Source: Synergistaceae bacterium
GTDB lineage: Bacteria; Synergistota; Synergistia; Synergistales; Aminobacteriaceae
Reading direction: 5' to 3'
DNA length: 64,000 nucleotides
Assembly: GCA_017448795.1 (NCBI GenBank)
Contig: JAFSKV010000039.1
Coordinates: forward strand, 22,462-86,461
The position numbers and the translations under genes are program-made. The notes below the pieces were generated by a model. That model did no database searches and was not told the origin of the DNA. It saw only the letters and a program-made list of their open reading frames with translations. Shown here one piece after another: positions 45,159 through 54,115 of this stretch; the first letter of the stretch is position 1, and each line of letters starts with the position of its first letter.

Positions 45159-45932
45159 TTATTCAAGCGGCAAATGATTCTCAAGAAGATACTTCGTGAA
45201 CTGGCTGCTGTTGTATGCGGCGAATTTCTGGTACTGGTCTGACTTCTCCTCGTCCGCGTAATCGCATATCCCCTTTATGATTATCGGCGTTGGCGATGGT
45301 TCCGGAAAATTCTTCGCGGCGTAAACCACGCTGTATGACTCCATGTCGAGGCCTATTGTTGACCGGAAGAGGGGAAGGACTCTCTTGCTGACGAAATCGT
45401 GATTTGCCACAACGGTGCTTCCGCAGGCCATTGGTCCAATGTGGACGTGAAATTCGTTGTCGCTCCGTCCCTGAATGCTCTTGATGACGGACAGGACGGC
45501 CTCGTCGACGGCAACGGATTTCGGGCGCGGAAGGAATCCCAAATCCCCGAAGCGTATTTCCGCCTCATCAGCCCCGACAAATTTCCCTGTTGAGTAGTCC
45601 CACACGAGATCAGGAACGAGAATGTCGCCGTAAACCTGATCTATACCCTCGCCTATTCCCGCCGCAATGCCGCACATTATCAGGTAGCGCGGACGGAACT
45701 GGGCTATGATTTTCGCGCAGAGCAGAGCCGCCGAGGTCATCCCCATAACGTCCTGCTGTGCTGTTACGAGGCTGTAGTCCTTGTTGTCCCGGTGAAACGC
45801 GGTCAGGTAATACGCCTGCTTGTCCCCCGGAAATGTGGCCTTCTCCCACTTGGGATAGAGCTTGCGGACTGCGAGGGTCTCGATTTCCACCGCTGTGATT
45901 ATGGCCGCTGCTGTCTGGTAATTTCCGCTCAT
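45159..45932 (-). CDS. Purine-nucleoside phosphorylase/MTA-SAH nucleosidase-like protein
   Basis: This 257-residue protein has the PNP_UDP fold: AAIITAVEIETLAV at the N-terminus, MCGIAAGIGEG (phosphate or ribose loop), GLDMESYSVVYAA with the ribose-binding Glu, and KGICDYADEEKS with the catalytic Asp. These match methylthioadenosine/S-adenosylhomocysteine nucleosidase-like proteins of the type that also occur as signalling modules. The start at 45932 lies four bases after the stop of the prepilin gene; a longer frame would overlap that gene. Substrate not determinable. Confidence 0.85.
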   Translation of the reverse strand: MSGNYQTAAAIITAVEIETLAVRKLYPKWEKATFPGDKQAYYLTAFHRDNKDYSLVTAQQDVMGMTSAALLCAKIIAQFRPRYLIMCGIAAGIGEGIDQVYGDILVPDLVWDYSTGKFVGADEAEIRFGDLGFLPRPKSVAVDEAVLSVIKSIQGRSDNEFHVHIGPMACGSTVVANHDFVSKRVLPLFRSTIGLDMESYSVVYAAKNFPEPSPTPIIIKGICDYADEEKSDQYQKFAAYNSSQFTKYLLENHLPLE

Positions 45933-45936
45933 GACG

Positions 45937-46521
45937 CTACTTGTCCAGATCCAGAATCGACATGCAGACATACCGCCCGCCTGTGTAGTTCTTGTTCGTT
46001 ACGACATTATTCGTTATCTTGTCATCTTGGAAGCCCCGAAGCTCCATGCTTGACGCTCTTCCTGCAAGCCTGCTTTGAAGCCCCTTGTCAGTCCCTGTGT
46101 CATAGCAGACGTACCAATACTTATAGTGAAAATCTATCAGCAAATAATCCCCGGCCTTCATTGTTTTGTCTTCTTTGCCCGTCAGCTTTATGGAGGGGTT
46201 ATTGCCGAGATACTTCATGATTTCTCCGCTGCGTTTCTGGACAAATTCCTTGAAGGCCAGCTTAGTTTTCCCGTTTGTGTCATAAATTCTGTACTTGACA
46301 TATGAGCCGTCCATGCCGTCCGTTGTAATCCTGTGCATATTGTCCGCGTACCACGACTGCACCGCCTTCTGTATCTGGTTGAAGTTGTTGATGATATTCT
46401 GCGCCCTGGCGGATTTCTCTGCTTCCGTGCTGGAGAACATCATCATGGCCGCCAGCACACCAATCACCACAATCACAATCAGAATCTCAATCAGCGTGAA
46501 GCCGTGCCTCTTACTGTCCAT
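45937..46521 (-). CDS. Prepilin-like (type II pseudopilin/type IV pilin) protein 2
   Basis: The start is the ATG at 46521, with GGAGGAGT seven bases upstream, giving 194 residues. The type IV prepilin signal is complete: a short basic leader (DSKRHG), cleavage after Gly, then FTLIEILIVIVVIGVL with Glu at position 5 and a hydrophobic helix. The rest is a globular pilin domain with IINNFNQIQKAVQSWYADN, similar to its upstream neighbour, so the pair are paralogues. No prepilin peptidase, ATPase or secretin is in the window. Confidence 0.88.
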   Translation of the reverse strand: MDSKRHGFTLIEILIVIVVIGVLAAMMMFSSTEAEKSARAQNIINNFNQIQKAVQSWYADNMHRITTDGMDGSYVKYRIYDTNGKTKLAFKEFVQKRSGEIMKYLGNNPSIKLTGKEDKTMKAGDYLLIDFHYKYWYVCYDTGTDKGLQSRLAGRASSMELRGFQDDKITNNVVTNKNYTGGRYVCMSILDLDK

Positions 46522-46535
46522 GTGCATCACTCCTC

Positions 46536-47141
46536 CTAGCGCACCTTGAGCCACACAGCTTGAGAGTTGTCGCCTTTGGGTGTCTCGTGAGCGTCAGCAG
46601 TCCCAAGCCACAGCCCGCCGGACGACTCCAGCCTGCCCAAAATTTTCTGCCTCACAGCAGCCTCATCACTCTTGAAGCGGTAGCCTGCGTACCAGTTGTT
46701 CCTGTAACTGGCTGTCTCATTTCCCTTCGAATCCCTGCTTGTTCCGCCGTCGCAGATGCCGTAATAGCCTTCAACCAAATCTGTGCGCTGCCTTCCGGTT
46801 ACTGTCTCGTCTTTTGATGTCTGGTAGAATTTTATGCCTGACGTGCCAAAACGTTTGAGATAATTGCTCAGCTTTAGGTTATCACTGTTTCTCTGCCATT
46901 GCTGAATTGGTTGCGGGTCGCCGTTGAGATTCATTTTCACGCGCCCGTCTGACTGAACTTTGTCCCTGTTGTCCACGTACCAAGCCCACAACGCTTTCTT
47001 CAGAGTGTGAAGGTTCATGATAATCTTCGTGGCCTTCGCGCTCGCGATGTACTCCTCTGCCCCTATGTACCCAAGCGTCGACAGCACCGCAATCACGACC
47101 ATAGCAATCAGTGCTTCAATGAGCGTCATTCCTTTTCGCAT
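46536..47141 (-). CDS. Prepilin-like (type II pseudopilin/type IV pilin) protein 1
   Basis: A 201-residue protein with the class III signal RKGMTLIEALIAMVVIAVL: cleavage after Gly and Glu at position 5. The pilin domain contains IIMNLHTLKKALWAWYVDN, alignable with the downstream paralogue, and a Gly-rich Trp-containing C-terminus. GGGAGG precedes the ATG. It is the first gene of the five-gene operon, 14 bases upstream of prepilin 2. Either a pseudopilus of a secretion system or a minor pilus is possible. Confidence 0.88.
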   Translation of the reverse strand: MRKGMTLIEALIAMVVIAVLSTLGYIGAEEYIASAKATKIIMNLHTLKKALWAWYVDNRDKVQSDGRVKMNLNGDPQPIQQWQRNSDNLKLSNYLKRFGTSGIKFYQTSKDETVTGRQRTDLVEGYYGICDGGTSRDSKGNETASYRNNWYAGYRFKSDEAAVRQKILGRLESSGGLWLGTADAHETPKGDNSQAVWLKVR

Positions 47142-47156
47142 TGTTTCCTCCCAACG

Positions 47157-47196
47157 TAAAAGCCGGGCATTATCGCTCTCACGAAAAACACCCGGC
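47157..47196 (-). terminator. Probable terminator of the pyruvate oxidoreductase gene
   Basis: On the minus strand GCCGGG (47196-47191) pairs with CCCGGC (47167-47162), followed by TTTT. The loop is long (23 bases) and the T run short, so it may be weak. Confidence 0.5.
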
Positions 47197-47233
47197 CATG
47201 ATTCACTGAGTTATTCTTGCGCCTTGTGCCTGA

Positions 47234-50200
47234 CTACTTCGCCGCCGCAGGGATTGCTCCCATCTCAGCAAGCGCCTTGTAGGTCAGATAGCGTTCACGT
47301 GCTTCTGCCGCGTTCTTGTCGAATAGCTCATCAGCGATTGCGGGGAAGCCCCTCTTGAGTGATGAGTACCTGACTTCACCGAGCAGGAACTCCTTGTAGT
47401 CCTTCACGAATGCCGCCTCGTCGTCAAACAGCTTAGGTGCTTTGCTGTCGAGCGTGAACGGGTTTTTGCCGGCCTCAACATCGGGGTTGTACCTGTAGAG
47501 ATGCCAGTAGCCTTTTTCGACCGCGAGCTTGGTGCGCTCCTGTGTCTTGCCCATTCCTGCGCGGATGCCGTGGTTGATGCACGGTGCGTAGGCGATGATG
47601 AGCGACGGGCCTTTGTGGGCTTCGGCTTCCTTCAGGGCCTTGATGAGCTGGTTCTTGTCCGCTCCCATTCCTACCTGTGCAACATAGACCGTCCCATAGG
47701 TCATGGCCATGCGTCCGAGATCCTTCTTGCGGGTTCTCTTGCCTGATGCCGCGAACTGGGCTATTGCCGCTGTAGGTGTTGACTTTGAGGACTGTCCGCC
47801 GGTGTTGGAGTAGACTTCCGTATCAAGCACGAGGACGTTCACATCCTGGCCGCTTCCGAGTACGTGGTCGAGGCCGCCGTAACCGATGTCGTAGCCCCAG
47901 CCGTCTCCGCCGATGATCCAGACTGACTTCTTCACGAGGTAGTCCTTGTACTCGCAGAGTGTGCAGAACTCCTTCATTGCCGCCTCGCTGAACTCCGCAG
48001 GGCCGCCGCAGCAATCACAGCCGCAGAACAGCTTATCGAGGCATTCCTCAACTTTTGCCGCCGCCGCTACTGATGCTTCACCGTCATCATGAACATCAAG
48101 CCAGCCCTTGAGTACCTCTTTGACCTCAGCAGGAACTTCATCCATTCCGAGCAGGGCTTCCGTCGCGCTGGTCAGGTAGTTGGTCATGACGTTAAGCGAC
48201 AGCTTCATTCCCATTCCGTATTCCGCCGCGTCCTCGAACAGTGAGTTGCCCCACGCCGGGCCGTGTCCGTTCGCGTCGACAGTGTAAGGCATTGACGGAG
48301 CAGAACCGCCCCAGATTGAGGAGCATCCTGTTGCGTTGGCGACTATCATCCTTGAGCCGAAAAGCTGTGTGATGAGCTTGGCGTAAGGAGTCTCGCCGCA
48401 TCCCGCGCAAGCACCGCTGAACTCGAACAGAGGCCTCTGGAACTGGCTGCCCTGAACCGTGAACTTGTCGCCAGCGTCTGCCTTGTCTGCAACGTTCTCG
48501 AATGCGAATGTCCAGCGGTCGATTTCGGCTGTCTGTGTTGCTGACGGCTTCATCTCCAGTGCCTTCACCGGGCAGATGTCCGCGCAGTTTCCGCACCCCA
48601 AGCAGTCGAGTACGTCAACCTGCATCTTGTACTTGTAGCCTGCCGCCTTGAGCTTAGGTGCCTTGACGTCAACAGCTCCGAATCCTTCGGGGGCTGCTGC
48701 CTGCTCTTCTGCGTTGAGGAGGAACGGACGGATTGCGGCGTGAGGGCAGACCATTGAACACTGGTTGCACTGGATGCACTTTGCTCCGTTCCATTCGGGG
48801 ACGTTCACAGCGACTCCGCGCTTCTCGTACTTTGACGTGCCTGCCGGGAAGTGGCCGTCCTCGTAGCCGTCAACAAACGCGCTCGACGGAAGAGTGTTGC
48901 CCTTCTGTGCGTTGATTGTGTCGACCTGGTAGCTGATGAAGCCGGGGATCTCTGTAGGAAGTCCGGGCCTCTTGTGGGCTTCTTCTTCTGCTGTCTTCCA
49001 TGCTTCAGGAACGTTAATCTCGATGAGTCCGGCGAGTCCTGCGTCAACAGCCGCATAGTTCATCTTCACGATGTCCTCGCCCTTCGCGCCGTATGACTTC
49101 ACGATTGCTTCCTTCATGTACCTCACAGCGTCCTCAATCGGGATAACCTTTGTGAGCGTGAAGAATGCTGACTGCATGATCGTGTTGGTGCGCGAACCGA
49201 GTCCGAGCTTCTGTGCCTCGTCTACAGCGTTGATGACGAAGAACTTGCACCCTAAGTTCGCAATCTTCCTCTTCAGGCTTGCGGGTAAATGCTCCTCCAA
49301 CGCCTCAAGTGTTGTCCACTGTGTGTTGAGCAGGAACGTTCCGCCTTCCTTCATGCCCTGGAGAAGGTCATACTGGTTCACGTACTCCTGCTTGTGGCAA
49401 GCGATGAAGTCTGCATGGTCGATGAGGTATGTTGACTTTATCGGTGATTTGCCGAATCTCAGGTGGGACATTGTGATGCCGCCGGACTTTTTCGAGTCAT
49501 AGTCGAAGTAGCCCTGTGCGTACATGTCTGTGTGGTCGCCGATGATCTTGATGGAGTTCTTGTTTGCGCCGACCGTACCATCACTGCCGAGTCCCCAGAA
49601 CTTGCAGCAAACTGTTCCTTCAGCCGCGGCGTTGATGTGTTCGTCGGGGATGAGTGAGCTGTCGTTTACGTCGTCGATTATGCCGAGTGTGAAGTTGTTA
49701 CGGGGCTCAAAGAGTTTCAGGTTGTCGAAGCAGACTTTGAGGTCGCTGGGTGTTGTGTCCTTCGAGCCGAGTCCGTAGCGTCCGCCGACAATCTTCGGTG
49801 CGCGGCAGTTCCCGACGAACAGTGAGCAGACATCCTCATACAGAGGCCCGCCGAGAGCGCCGACTTCCTTCACGCGGTCAAGTACTGCGATTGCCTTCAC
49901 GGTTGCAGGAAGTGCGCGGAAGAAGTACTTGGGTGAGAACGGCCTGTAGAGATGGACTTCAACGACTCCGACTTTCTCGCCGCGTGCGTTGAGGTAGTCA
50001 ACAGTCTCCTCGATTGCCTGACACACTGAACCCATAGCCACGATTACGCGGTCTGCGTCTGGCGCTCCGTAGTAGTTGAACGGGTGGTACTCGCGTCCGC
50101 AGATGCCCTTGATGTCCTTCATGTAACCGGCTACGATGTCGGGTACTGCGTCATAGAAGGGCTGTGAGGCTTCCTTCGCCTGGAAGAATATATCGGGGTT

Positions 50201-50860
50201 CTGCGCCGTGCCTTTCGTGTAGGGCTTCTCAGGCCTCATCGAACGGTCTCTGAATGCGGCGATTGCGTCATAGTCGACAAGTTTCGCAAGGTCTGCGTAG
50301 TCGAAAGCGTCAACCTTCTGAATCTCGTGGCTTGTCCTGAACCCGTCAAAGAAATTCAGCACCGGCACTGATGACTTGATTGCTGAAAGGTGAGCTACTG
50401 CGGCCATGTCGTGAGCTTCCTGGACTGACCCGCCCGCTATCATCGTGAACCCGCACATCCTCGTTGACATTACGTCTGAGTGGTCGCCGAAAATCGAGAG
50501 CGCGTGCATTGCGATTGCTCTTGCTGTTACATGGAAGACTCCGGGAAGAAGCTCGCCGGCGATCTTGTACATGTTGGGGATCATGAGGAGGAGTCCCTGC
50601 GAAGCCGTGTAGGTGCTGGCCAATGCTCCCGCTGACAACGCGCCGTGACAGGCTCCTGCCGCTCCTGCTTCCGACTGCATTTCGGTTACTTTGACGGTGT
50701 GGCCGAAAATGTTTTTGCGCCCGTGGGCTGCCCATTCGTCGATATGCTCAGGCATGGGTGATGACGGGGTGATGGGGTAAATGGTGGCCATTTCGGAGAA
50801 GGCATACGCTACGTGAGCGACTGCCTCATTTCCGTCCATCGTTTTCCAGTTTCTCTTCAT
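47234..50860 (-). CDS. nifJ: Pyruvate:ferredoxin (flavodoxin) oxidoreductase
   Basis: This 1208-residue single-chain enzyme oxidises pyruvate to acetyl-CoA and CO2 and reduces ferredoxin; it is central to anaerobic fermentation. Domain order is the normal one: pyrimidine-binding domain I from KRNWKTMDGNEAVAHVAYAF, gamma and CoA-binding parts, a two-[4Fe-4S] ferredoxin domain (CIQCNQCSMVCP at about residue 697, CLGCGNCADICP at about 753), a third cluster starting CAGCGETP at about 820, and the TPP site GDGWGYDIGYGG with DTEVYSNTGGQSSKSTPT near 990-1010. It starts at ATG after GGAGGG. Reduced ferredoxin could feed the hydrogenase encoded at 21919-25508. Confidence 0.97.
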   Translation of the reverse strand: MKRNWKTMDGNEAVAHVAYAFSEMATIYPITPSSPMPEHIDEWAAHGRKNIFGHTVKVTEMQSEAGAAGACHGALSAGALASTYTASQGLLLMIPNMYKIAGELLPGVFHVTARAIAMHALSIFGDHSDVMSTRMCGFTMIAGGSVQEAHDMAAVAHLSAIKSSVPVLNFFDGFRTSHEIQKVDAFDYADLAKLVDYDAIAAFRDRSMRPEKPYTKGTAQNPDIFFQAKEASQPFYDAVPDIVAGYMKDIKGICGREYHPFNYYGAPDADRVIVAMGSVCQAIEETVDYLNARGEKVGVVEVHLYRPFSPKYFFRALPATVKAIAVLDRVKEVGALGGPLYEDVCSLFVGNCRAPKIVGGRYGLGSKDTTPSDLKVCFDNLKLFEPRNNFTLGIIDDVNDSSLIPDEHINAAAEGTVCCKFWGLGSDGTVGANKNSIKIIGDHTDMYAQGYFDYDSKKSGGITMSHLRFGKSPIKSTYLIDHADFIACHKQEYVNQYDLLQGMKEGGTFLLNTQWTTLEALEEHLPASLKRKIANLGCKFFVINAVDEAQKLGLGSRTNTIMQSAFFTLTKVIPIEDAVRYMKEAIVKSYGAKGEDIVKMNYAAVDAGLAGLIEINVPEAWKTAEEEAHKRPGLPTEIPGFISYQVDTINAQKGNTLPSSAFVDGYEDGHFPAGTSKYEKRGVAVNVPEWNGAKCIQCNQCSMVCPHAAIRPFLLNAEEQAAAPEGFGAVDVKAPKLKAAGYKYKMQVDVLDCLGCGNCADICPVKALEMKPSATQTAEIDRWTFAFENVADKADAGDKFTVQGSQFQRPLFEFSGACAGCGETPYAKLITQLFGSRMIVANATGCSSIWGGSAPSMPYTVDANGHGPAWGNSLFEDAAEYGMGMKLSLNVMTNYLTSATEALLGMDEVPAEVKEVLKGWLDVHDDGEASVAAAAKVEECLDKLFCGCDCCGGPAEFSEAAMKEFCTLCEYKDYLVKKSVWIIGGDGWGYDIGYGGLDHVLGSGQDVNVLVLDTEVYSNTGGQSSKSTPTAAIAQFAASGKRTRKKDLGRMAMTYGTVYVAQVGMGADKNQLIKALKEAEAHKGPSLIIAYAPCINHGIRAGMGKTQERTKLAVEKGYWHLYRYNPDVEAGKNPFTLDSKAPKLFDDEAAFVKDYKEFLLGEVRYSSLKRGFPAIADELFDKNAAEARERYLTYKALAEMGAIPAAAK

Positions 50861-51000
50861 GAAAGAATAAACCCTCCCTCTGGAATTGTGGTGCGAATGA
50901 AATTGTGATGTGATGCGATTATTCTACTACAAATATTGCGAATCATAAAATAAAATACGCACGGTATCCAAAATTTTCACATAGGAGGCTTCACAGTTAC

Positions 51001-52629
51001 ATGTTCAGATTTTCACGGGCAGGAAGATTTTTGCTGACTGGAATTTTCCTGCTCACCACGATTCTCACGGCTCATGCCCTCGATGTCGTCAACAATAATT
51101 CAGACGGAGACGGCTCACTTTCATGGGCGGTGGAACAGTCAAACGCAGGGGCTGGCAGCGTCATCAACATATCCCCATCAGTCAAAACTCTTCACCTTTC
51201 ACGCGAGCTTACCTTCACACGGAGCGTAACAGTAACAGGCAGCGGCGCATTGATTGACGGCGAGGAAACAAGGAGGCTCTTCCGGGTTACGGACGGCCGG
51301 GTCGTCTTCAGTGGGCTGGCCTTCACGCGGGGGAATGCGGCTTCAGGCAGCGGGGGGGCTGTTGAGGTTGACGGGAGCGGGGCAAGTGCTGAGTTCGTGA
51401 ACTGCGTGTTTTACGGCAACAAGGCCCGGGATTACGGCGGGGCTGTCTGCGTAACAAGAGGGGACGAGCTGAACCCGACAATTTTCCGCAGCTGCACAAT
51501 CACCGCCAACACAGCGAACTCCGGCGGGGGACTCTCCGTGTCATCCGGGACAGCTCACGTATTCGGCTCAATCGTTACGGGCAACAGCGGCGACAACGAC
51601 ATTCATTCTGCGGGCGGGACGATACACACGCGCTATGACCTCATCGGGTCAACGAACATTCAGCCTTCAGACTCAGACCTGACGGGTCAGACAGCAAGCG
51701 GTGTCCTAGTGTCAGAGAACGGAGTCGCGAAGGTCGAGACAGTCGGCGGGATTCACTTGATACGGATCACGGACTCGTCGCCAGCTTACAACTTCGTCGC
51801 TGAGGCGCAATATTCCGCAAGCTGGGACATGGCCGGGACAGCCAGGCCGCAGTTCGGGGCATATGACGCGGGAGCATACGAGATTCCCGGGACTCCAATC
51901 ACAGCCGCAAGCCTCGCAGGTGTACCCTACATCATGATTGGCGACACGGTGATATTCAGCCTCGACATTTACCCGGAGGAAGCATCGCTTGAGGGCGTAA
52001 CGTGGCGTTCGTCGGACGGCGGGGCTGTGTCTGCTGACGGTGGGGCGGTTATGGCCTTGTCGTCTGGGAGCGCGGACATCTGGGCGGAAGTTCACGGCTG
52101 GGACTCTCAGGGGCGGGCAGTCAGTGTTGCGTCAAACCGTGTGAAAGTCAGGACAGGGGAAGAAGCATTCACGGAGCTTAGTGCTGAGTTCACGGACGTT
52201 ATTGCTGACAGGTATCTTAGTCCCGGCCAAATCGTAAGCATGACTCCGGCGGTTGCAATAACGGTTGACCAATGGGAGCTGTACGAATCTGACGGCGTGG
52301 GCTACACGCTTGAGGCGGAATCCTCGCGTCCTGAAATCGTGTCGGCTGATGTTCTTCCGGGCAACACTGTGAGGCTGAAGGCAGGACTCACTGAAGGCAG
52401 GTCTGACATAACGCTCATCACCCGCGCATTTCCGGGAGGGAATGTTACGAGCTATGACTTCCCTGTTTTCGTGGAGAGCAACGAGGAGCCTTTCTCTCAG
52501 GACGTGGATGTTCATGATGTCCGGGGAACAAGCAACAACGGCGGGGGCTGCAATTCGGGCGTTATGATTCTCGCGGGGATAACAGCGGCTGTAGTATCAA
52601 CAAGAAAGGGGAAATATCATGCTGAATAA
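51001..52629 (+). CDS. Secreted beta-helix protein with Synerg-CTERM tail
   Basis: A 542-residue secreted protein. The signal peptide is about 26 residues (FLLTGIFLLTTILTAHA). Residues 30-300 form a right-handed beta-helix of the choice-of-anchor type (VVNNNSDGDGSLSWAVEQ, GSGGAVEVDGSG, YGGAVCVTRGDE, ending FGAYDAGAYE). An Ig-like BIG2-type part follows (GVTWRSSDG, GSADIWAEV). The end GGGCNSGVMILAGITAAVV plus a basic tail fits the Synerg-CTERM sorting signal. AGGAGG lies 12 bases upstream of the ATG. Its last 11 bases overlap the first ligase gene. Surface location is likely; function unknown. Confidence 0.85.
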   Translation: MFRFSRAGRFLLTGIFLLTTILTAHALDVVNNNSDGDGSLSWAVEQSNAGAGSVINISPSVKTLHLSRELTFTRSVTVTGSGALIDGEETRRLFRVTDGRVVFSGLAFTRGNAASGSGGAVEVDGSGASAEFVNCVFYGNKARDYGGAVCVTRGDELNPTIFRSCTITANTANSGGGLSVSSGTAHVFGSIVTGNSGDNDIHSAGGTIHTRYDLIGSTNIQPSDSDLTGQTASGVLVSENGVAKVETVGGIHLIRITDSSPAYNFVAEAQYSASWDMAGTARPQFGAYDAGAYEIPGTPITAASLAGVPYIMIGDTVIFSLDIYPEEASLEGVTWRSSDGGAVSADGGAVMALSSGSADIWAEVHGWDSQGRAVSVASNRVKVRTGEEAFTELSAEFTDVIADRYLSPGQIVSMTPAVAITVDQWELYESDGVGYTLEAESSRPEIVSADVLPGNTVRLKAGLTEGRSDITLITRAFPGGNVTSYDFPVFVESNEEPFSQDVDVHDVRGTSNNGGGCNSGVMILAGITAAVVSTRKGKYHAE

Positions 52630-54115
52630 GTTAATGGACGAGTATCTTGCCTCGAAGCCTGATGCAGGATGCTGCTGGTTCAATCACAAGTGGATGACGA
52701 GGGCGGAATTTTCGCGGCTTGCTGACGAATGCACGGAGATATTGCGGGACTCAGGCTTCATGGCCGGGCAACGTCTCGCGGTTCTCATGCCGAACTCACC
52801 GATGACGCTTGCGGTGATACTGGCGACGTGGAGGCTTGGAGGTGTGTTCTGCCCCCTGAACGAAAAGACGGGGGAATTGTCCCTCCTGAAAACTCTTGAC
52901 CTGCTGAAGCCGTTTGCGGTCGTGCTGTCTGAGAGTGTGAACGCAAAACTTGAGTCAGCCCTCAAAGAATCATCATGGCCGTGTGTGAGACTGGGGAATG
53001 AGTCGCTCACGGGCGGCGAGAAGTTCACAGGCAAGACCCAGCCCGCCGACGATTACGACAGGACGCTTGCGGTGATATTCTCCACGTCAGGCACTACAGG
53101 AGACCCCAAAGCTGTCCCCCTCACACATGCCAACATCCTCGACAACATCAACGCCTGCCTCGAGCACGTTACAGACCTTCAGCCCAGCGACTCCCTGCTC
53201 AATGTCCTTCCGAACTTCCACGCTTTCGGCTTCACTGTGTGCTGTGTGCTTCCGTTCGTGCTTGGTGCGACCCAGGTCATCGTTACAGGGTTCATGCCTC
53301 CGTCAAACGTCATCAAGGCAATTCAGGCGACTCACCCGACGGTGCTTCTTCTTGTGCCGACTATGCTCGGTTTCGCCGCGTCATTGCTTGAGCGTATGGG
53401 CGTGAAACTCTCAGGGATAAAGCTCCTCATCGCAGGGGGGGATCGCTACAACCCCAAGATGGACGACAGAGTCACGGCGGCTTTCGGTGTCCCGGTGATT
53501 GAGGGCTACGGAATCACGGAGTGCTCGCCTGTTCTTGCGGTCAACCCGAATCCTTCCGTGCGAAAACTTGGGACTGTAGGGCCAGCCTTGCCGCGCTTCG
53601 AGTTACAGTTACGGAGTGAGGCGGGGGAATTGCTGACGGTTCCGGGCGAGGGGGTCTTGTGGACGCGGGGGCCTTCCGTTACAGCGGGCTACTACCACGC
53701 TCCTGAAATCAACAAGGAACGCTTCATCGATGGCTGGTTCAACACTGGCGACTACGTTAGGATTGACCCGGACGGCTACATTCACATCCTCGACCGCGTA
53801 ACAGACATCATCATTGTCGGGGGCTTCAACGTCTACCCGCAGGAAGTGGAGGCTGTCTTGTCCGAGCATCCGGGCGTGAACATGGCCGTAGTCGTGGGGA
53901 TGCCGAACGACATATCCGGCGAAGTCCCCAAGGCATACATCGTGAAGAAGGAAGGTGCTGACGTAACAGAAGGCGAGCTTGTGAAGTTCTGCAAGGAAAG
54001 GCTCTCACACTACAAAGTCCCGCGCAGTGTTGAGTTTGTCGACAGCTTGCCGATTTCGTCAACAGGAAAAATTTTGCGGCGTGTCTTGCGCCAGAAAGAA
54101 AGAGAGAAGAACTAA
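52619..54115 (+). CDS. AMP-forming acyl-CoA/acyl-ACP synthetase, copy 1
   Basis: This 498-residue adenylate-forming enzyme activates a carboxylic acid, probably a fatty acid, as acyl-AMP and then a thioester. Motifs: P-loop-like STSGTTGDPKAVPLTH at about residue 155, VIEGYGITECSPV, the WFNTGDYVRIDPDGYIHI hinge region, and the C-terminal Lys in STGKILRR. AGGGG precedes the ATG. It overlaps the Synerg-CTERM gene upstream and shares its stop codon with the start of its paralogue. The acyl substrate and acceptor (CoA or ACP) are not evident. Confidence 0.9.
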   Translation: MLNKLMDEYLASKPDAGCCWFNHKWMTRAEFSRLADECTEILRDSGFMAGQRLAVLMPNSPMTLAVILATWRLGGVFCPLNEKTGELSLLKTLDLLKPFAVVLSESVNAKLESALKESSWPCVRLGNESLTGGEKFTGKTQPADDYDRTLAVIFSTSGTTGDPKAVPLTHANILDNINACLEHVTDLQPSDSLLNVLPNFHAFGFTVCCVLPFVLGATQVIVTGFMPPSNVIKAIQATHPTVLLLVPTMLGFAASLLERMGVKLSGIKLLIAGGDRYNPKMDDRVTAAFGVPVIEGYGITECSPVLAVNPNPSVRKLGTVGPALPRFELQLRSEAGELLTVPGEGVLWTRGPSVTAGYYHAPEINKERFIDGWFNTGDYVRIDPDGYIHILDRVTDIIIVGGFNVYPQEVEAVLSEHPGVNMAVVVGMPNDISGEVPKAYIVKKEGADVTEGELVKFCKERLSHYKVPRSVEFVDSLPISSTGKILRRVLRQKEREKN

